From: Epiperipatus broadwayi
Taxonomy: Eukaryota; Onychophora; Udeonychophora; Euonychophora; Peripatidae
Direction of reading: 5' to 3'
DNA: 64,000 nt
NCBI GenBank assembly: GCA_028023455.1
Contig: JAQFVV010012507.1
Location: 3,394,901-3,458,900 of the forward strand
Shown here in pieces: positions 60,738 to 64,000 of this stretch. Under the pieces are notes generated by a model. It had not been told where the DNA came from, ran no database searches, and worked only from the letters and a program-made list of their open reading frames with translations. The position numbers and the translations under genes are program-made. Positions within the stretch are counted from its first letter, which is position 1, and each line of letters starts with the position of its first letter.

Positions 60738-60990
60738 TTAACTATCAATGATAGCTATAACCAGATCAATGCTACATGAACGAACATCCCAACCATTTTT
60801 CCTGATCATAGTGACTCTTCCATAATTGCTGTAACAGTGCCAATCATTTAAGGCAATTATTTGTTTTAGATTAATCTCAGGTGGCATCCAATCATATAAA
60901 CTTTGTATAACTGTCATGCCCAGACAAAAGTCAATAAACTCAGCATTTGAAAATGTAACTGGATTAGTTATAACATTTCAAACAGGAAAC
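60738..60990 (-). CDS. Secreted-protein locus, exon 4 (last)
   Basis: It is preceded by an excellent polypyrimidine tract and TAG. After four codons a TGA (60980-60978) interrupts, then 79 sense codons run to TAA (60740-60738). Codon composition is unlike the surroundings: it keeps Trp, Cys, Pro and Asp residues (YDWMPPE, NDWHCYS, IRKNGWDVRSC). The first Met of the open part is 20 codons in, so ordinary ORF scans miss it. A TGA from CGA is one transition, but recoding or RNA editing cannot be excluded. Confidence 0.55.
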
Positions 60991-61218
60991 CTACAAGTAA
61001 AGAAAAGAGAATAGATCAAGTAATATTTAGTAAATAATATCTATTACTACACATACATTATCAATACAGTAAAAGAAACATACAATAATTATTAAATGCT
61101 AAATATCATTTTATAATACTAATAGTCCTTTTTATAACAGATCATTTTCTCTTAAATAATGTCTAGAAATAATGTCTAGTCTTTTTATCAACAATTTTAG
61201 AAAGATAATTTCACTTAC

Positions 61219-61339
61219 TTTGACAATTTAGCAGTTCTCATTCCATAATTCATGGTCCTTTCTGTTACAGATGCCCTGATTTTCCTCATAACTGACCATT
61301 CAGTCATCAGTGATGATTTCTTTTCCTTTTTCTGCACCT
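61219..61339 (-). CDS. Secreted-protein locus, exon 3 (frameshifted)
   Basis: Entering in the phase set by exon 2, it reads GAEKGKEIITDD and meets TGA. In the frame that joins exon 4 it reads TEWSVMRKIRASVTERTMNY, then GMRTAKLS. The switch lies at ACTGATGACTGAATGG, a 7-nt near-tandem duplication. The downstream intron is only 228 bp. The upstream intron (62370-61340) is about 1 kb and AT-rich. Confidence 0.5.
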
Positions 61340-62370
61340 CTAAATGATAATAGAAAAGAATATACAGCAGTGTATTATATTGAAGGCAAGACATTGGTAG
61401 CAAGAGAGAAAGACTGGTGGTCCTGCAACCAGAGTTTAAAACTGAAATTGACATTCTGTAGTTCTTAGCAATGAATGTTGTTGCTTTTCCAACTCTTAAC
61501 TTTTACAAAATTTTGAAACAACTGATATATCATTTATTCCTGATATAAGTAAATAACTGCTATATTATATTACATATTCACTTGCAATTATAAAACCACT
61601 GTTTTTATACATTCCTCTCCTATTTTTCACTTTTATTATTTTTTTGATTTTTAGTTTTAATTATAATAAATAGTCGAATCTTTTTTTAGATCAATCTACT
61701 ATCTTATAGATCAGGAATTTTTCAAAATTTAAATCCATTTCTGCTAGTGATATAATTTACAAAGATTGCTTATATTAAGCAATTTATTGTTTATTTCTAT
61801 TTTGAATTTCATTTTTATTTTCATTATATTATAACATTTACTTCTTTTATAACATTTATTATTTAATTATAAAAAAAAGAGTGTCAGTTCTGAATCTTAA
61901 TTTAAACTGGATTTTCTTTCCCCTTCCTTATCATTCTCAAAAAAAATCTATTAAACGATCTGATGGCTATTATTTTAATTATTTCTTAAATTTTATTTTC
62001 TGTATCTACTTTTCTTTTTATTTTATTTTTTTTTAATTATAACTTCTTAGGACTAAACAGCTGTGTTGAATTTTTTAAGTACTGACCTGAGACACAATTT
62101 TCAAAATAACATTAGTTTTAATTATGTTAGAGCAAAAAAAATATATTAATAGAAACTAGAAAAACTAAAATAACAAAAAGTCTAAAATAAATAATTATAA
62201 TCATTTAAAAAATAAGGAAAAAAGAAATTTCAACATCCAAAATAATTATTACTTTATTTTTTGTTTACAATTTCTAATTCATCATGAACTAACTTTAAAT
62301 TTCATTTTCAGTTATAATTTCATTGTATTCCTCACAAAATTATATTTCAAACCATATATAATAGTCTTAC

Positions 62371-62465
62371 CTCAGATAATCCATAGCTTCAGAATCTCCA
62401 AATAGGTTACATATGAAATCTTCATTTGCATCTTGTATCCCAAAAGTTACAAATGTCAAAAGCAT
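62371..62465 (-). CDS. Secreted-protein locus, exon 2 (signal peptide end and mature N-terminus)
   Basis: It is 95 nt with acceptor TTTTTCTTATAG and donor GAG|GTAAGA. Only one frame is open throughout: MLLTFVTFGIQDANEDFICN, then LFGDSEAMDYL plus two bases. The hydrophobic run followed by the polar DANED is a typical signal-peptide boundary. Confidence 0.55.
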
Positions 62466-62629
62466 CTATAAGAAAAAGATTCATCCTAATAAAAGATACA
62501 AAACAAATCATTTCCAGAAGATAGATATGCATTTGCCATCATAGCAATTGGCTTCTTGTCTATCTAAAACTAGAAAATATAGGCTATTTTCTGTATCACT
62601 GATAAAATGAGTTTCGTCTCTTCATTTTA

Positions 62630-62720
62630 TATTTTTTGTGTACATCAGTGATGTTTATATTCTTTACGCACACCAGTGATGTTTATATTTTTATGTACAT
62701 CAGTGATGCTACCTTGTTAT
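62630..62720. repeat. Intronic minisatellite, three units
   Basis: Within intron 1, the unit (T)ACATCAGTGATGTTTATATT recurs three times with ACGCACACCAGTGATG and TACATCAGTGATGCT variants, period about 27-34 bp. It is probably a neutral repeat. Confidence 0.6.
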
Positions 62721-63206
62721 AATTATTGTATCACATAGATATAATTTATTTACATATAGTCCATTTGTTAGCTATTGACTTGAAAATAATATGATAAAAT
62801 ATATAGCACAACCAGAGTGACTCCAAAGCATGAGTATCAAGGCATAAGCAAAAATCAGAATTTGATTATTTGCCTGCATATGCAATCTTTTCATACATTT
62901 GATTATTAGTTTTGTAACTCATTACTTGTAAACACAAACACATCACATAAATATAATAATAAGTAATAAATTATCAAACTTTTTGAGACTCATTATTTTT
63001 ATAAAATAAATTATTTTTTTATAAAATAAATGGATTGGAACTTTAGAAAATTATGGTAGATATGAATTTCATATGAGCAAAAATAAATATATAATTTATG
63101 TCAACACACAGAAACTACAAACTAAAATTAATAAAAATTATTATTTCTTTTAAAAATTAAAAAAAAAATTAAAATATTATTTAAAAAATTAAAATTTTGT
63201 ACTTAC

Positions 63207-63227
63207 AAGTCTGATATTGTGTTTCAT
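63207..63227 (-). CDS. Secreted-protein locus, exon 1 coding part
   Basis: ATG at 63227 followed by six codons and a consensus donor (CTT|GTAAGT). Exons this short at the start of secreted-protein genes are common in animals. The 5' UTR probably extends upstream to about 63390. An alternative frame through this exon (PTMKPQHETQYQT) would end at a stop in exon 2 and gives no signal peptide. Confidence 0.5.
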
Positions 63228-63415
63228 GTTGAGGCTTCATTGTAGGCCTTTCTTGTGAATAACATCCAATAAATGTCCATTTGAAGGCAGGTATGTATTT
63301 TCTGCCTTTAATGCTTCATGAAAATTACAAAATTGATCAAAAAACAAACAAATTAAATGTGATTTGGGAAATTACATCAGAGAGCTATCAAATCCCCTAT
63401 GTTGGTTAATGTCAT

Positions 63416-63464
63416 GCTTATACATTTTACAGCAGTAAAGAAAGAAAACAACATTTTGACCAAT
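63416..63464 (-). promoter_or_regulatory. Candidate promoter: CCAAT and TATA boxes
   Basis: On the minus strand ATTGG (63464-63460, an inverted CCAAT box) is followed about 40 bp later by TATAAGC (63422-63416). Transcription would then start near 63390, giving a 5' UTR of about 160 nt. AT-rich DNA makes chance TATA boxes likely. Confidence 0.3.
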
Positions 63465-63548
63465 CAAAAAAAATGTGTGAGTCATCTGTATAATGATGTA
63501 AAGCAGATAAAATGAACATGTAACACAAATGTATGTGTGTTTTGCATC

Positions 63549-63573
63549 ATATATATATATATATATATATATT
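63549..63573. repeat. TA microsatellite
   Basis: A short TA run of about 25 bp at the boundary between the promoter region and foldback family B copy 3. Confidence 0.85.
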
Positions 63574-63579
63574 AGTAAA

Positions 63580-64000
63580 AATCAGTCATATGTCACATGA
63601 CCTATATAGCTTGTATTACCAATATGTAATATATAAAGAGTGTGCTAATAGCTCTAAACAAGCTTATTTATTTTATTTTTTGTGATAAATGCTACGAGAG
63701 AAAATACCTGAAGCCTTTAACTATGATGGTCCCCATTTCCAGACCGATTGCAAGCTATGGCTCTCATCAGTGAGGAGCTATGACATTAGATTCAAAATAT
63801 TAACTTAAGCCAAGCATTTATTTAATTTTTAAATATTAAGAAAAAGATCCAAATCTTCAGGCTCATATAGTTTCTTTGGTTAAAGAGCTGAATTTGAAGA
63901 CATGTAGATGTCTGAAAATTTGGATCTTTTTTTTTAATATTTAAGAATTAGATAAATGCTTAGGTTGAGTTAATATTTTGAATCTAATGCCCTAGCTCCT
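63580..64000. repeat. Foldback element, family B, copy 3 (runs off the window)
   Basis: The left end (TATGTCACATGACCTATATA, then TAATAGCTCTAAACAAGCTT) matches family B copy 1 at 35473, and the middle (CTCATCAGTGAGGAGCTATG, GACATTAGATTC, CAGGCTCAT) matches copy 2 at 41700. The section 63773-63860 is the inverse of 64000-63913: AGGAGCTA...CATTAGATTCAAAATATTAA on the left, its complement on the right. So an about 230-bp hairpin with 90-bp arms reaches the window end and may continue beyond it. It has no ORF. Confidence 0.7.

Larger units (their letters stand above)
60738..63227 (-). pseudogene. Four-exon gene or pseudogene for a small secreted protein, family unknown
   Basis: Exons on the minus strand are 63227-63207, 62465-62371, 61339-61219 and 60990-60738. 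The ATG at 63227 gives seven codons (MKHNIRL), in phase with exon 2 (MLLTFVTFGIQDANEDFICN), so together they make a basic start plus hydrophobic core, a signal peptide likely cut near GIQDA. Donors read GTAAGT, GTAAGA and GTAAGT; acceptors are TTTTTCTTATAG, CTATTATCATTTAG and CTTTTCTTTACTTGTAG. Exons 2 and 3 both leave two bases and exon 4 supplies one. Exon 3 is 121 nt and shifts the frame; a 7-nt tandem duplication in ACTGATGACTGA would explain it, since 114 nt keeps phase. Exon 4 has a TGA at 60980-60978, then 79 open codons (FSNAEFIDFCLGMTVIQSLY, PPEINLKQIIALNDWHCYSN, GWDVRSCSIDLVIAII) to TAA. Four Cys remain. I recognise no family. Splice sites and phases are seen; gene identity is inferred. 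Confidence 0.6.

Noticed and set aside
61215-61454. 79-codon minus ORF taken as a whole gene
   Set aside because: Its first half crosses a strong acceptor (TTTCTATTATCATTTAG); only the part after it fits the splice model as exon 3.
62371-63207. Alternative reading of exon 1 to exon 2 in the PTMKPQHETQYQT frame
   Set aside because: It stops in exon 2 and gives no signal peptide, whereas the ATG at 63227 is phase-compatible and gives one.

Overview
This window looks like repeat-rich intergenic and intronic DNA from the nuclear genome of an invertebrate metazoan. It is very AT-rich, with long TA, TATG/TG and ATAG microsatellites. It carries GIY-YIG Penelope elements, Ty3/Gypsy, RTE-type and L1/Tx1-type LINEs, GTF2IRD2-like hAT relics and tRNA-derived SINEs, and has at least one locus with spliceosomal introns. 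There are no bacterial operons, rRNA, tRNA or CRISPR. I cannot name the species; a mollusc, cnidarian or other compact-exon, large-intron invertebrate would fit.

Layout. 198-3013: Penelope-like element 1 (PLE-1), reverse transcriptase plus GIY-YIG endonuclease, with an inverted copy of its own 3' end in front and one in-frame stop. 3014-5571: AT-rich spacer with small tandem repeats. 5572-16123: a complete, young Ty3/Gypsy retrotransposon with 2.1 kb LTRs, an intact coiled-coil Gag and an intact protease-RT-RNaseH-integrase Pol, inserted in a TA tract. 16390-19180 and 24840-26570: two decayed minus-strand LINEs of one L1/Tx1-like type. 26715-28560 and 52255-54250: two decayed minus-strand RTE LINEs of one family. 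29620-30300 (minus) and 55373-57036 (plus): two decayed hAT transposase relics of the GTF2IRD2/ZBED-like group. 36838-39665: PLE-2, a family different from PLE-1, whose inverted terminal arms hold hammerhead-ribozyme-like motifs. 39670-52250: gene-free DNA with SINE copies, foldback elements and an 80-bp perfect palindrome. 58850-60150: the Gag of a second Gypsy element, decayed mostly through C-to-T type stops.

The only non-transposon gene I find is on the minus strand at 63227-60738. It has four exons that are mostly too short for a simple ORF scan. Exon 1 and exon 2 together encode a signal peptide, splice sites are good, and a polyadenylation signal follows. A 7-nt tandem duplication in exon 3 and a TGA at the start of exon 4 break it, so in this sequence it is a probable pseudogene (or is misassembled or recoded) of a small secreted protein that I do not recognise.

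No cooperative multi-gene system is visible. The elements are independent insertions. The points most worth following are the broken secreted-protein gene, the hammerhead motifs in PLE-2, the young long-LTR Gypsy with repeated PBS-like modules, and the foldback repeat families, one of which abuts the secreted-protein gene's promoter.
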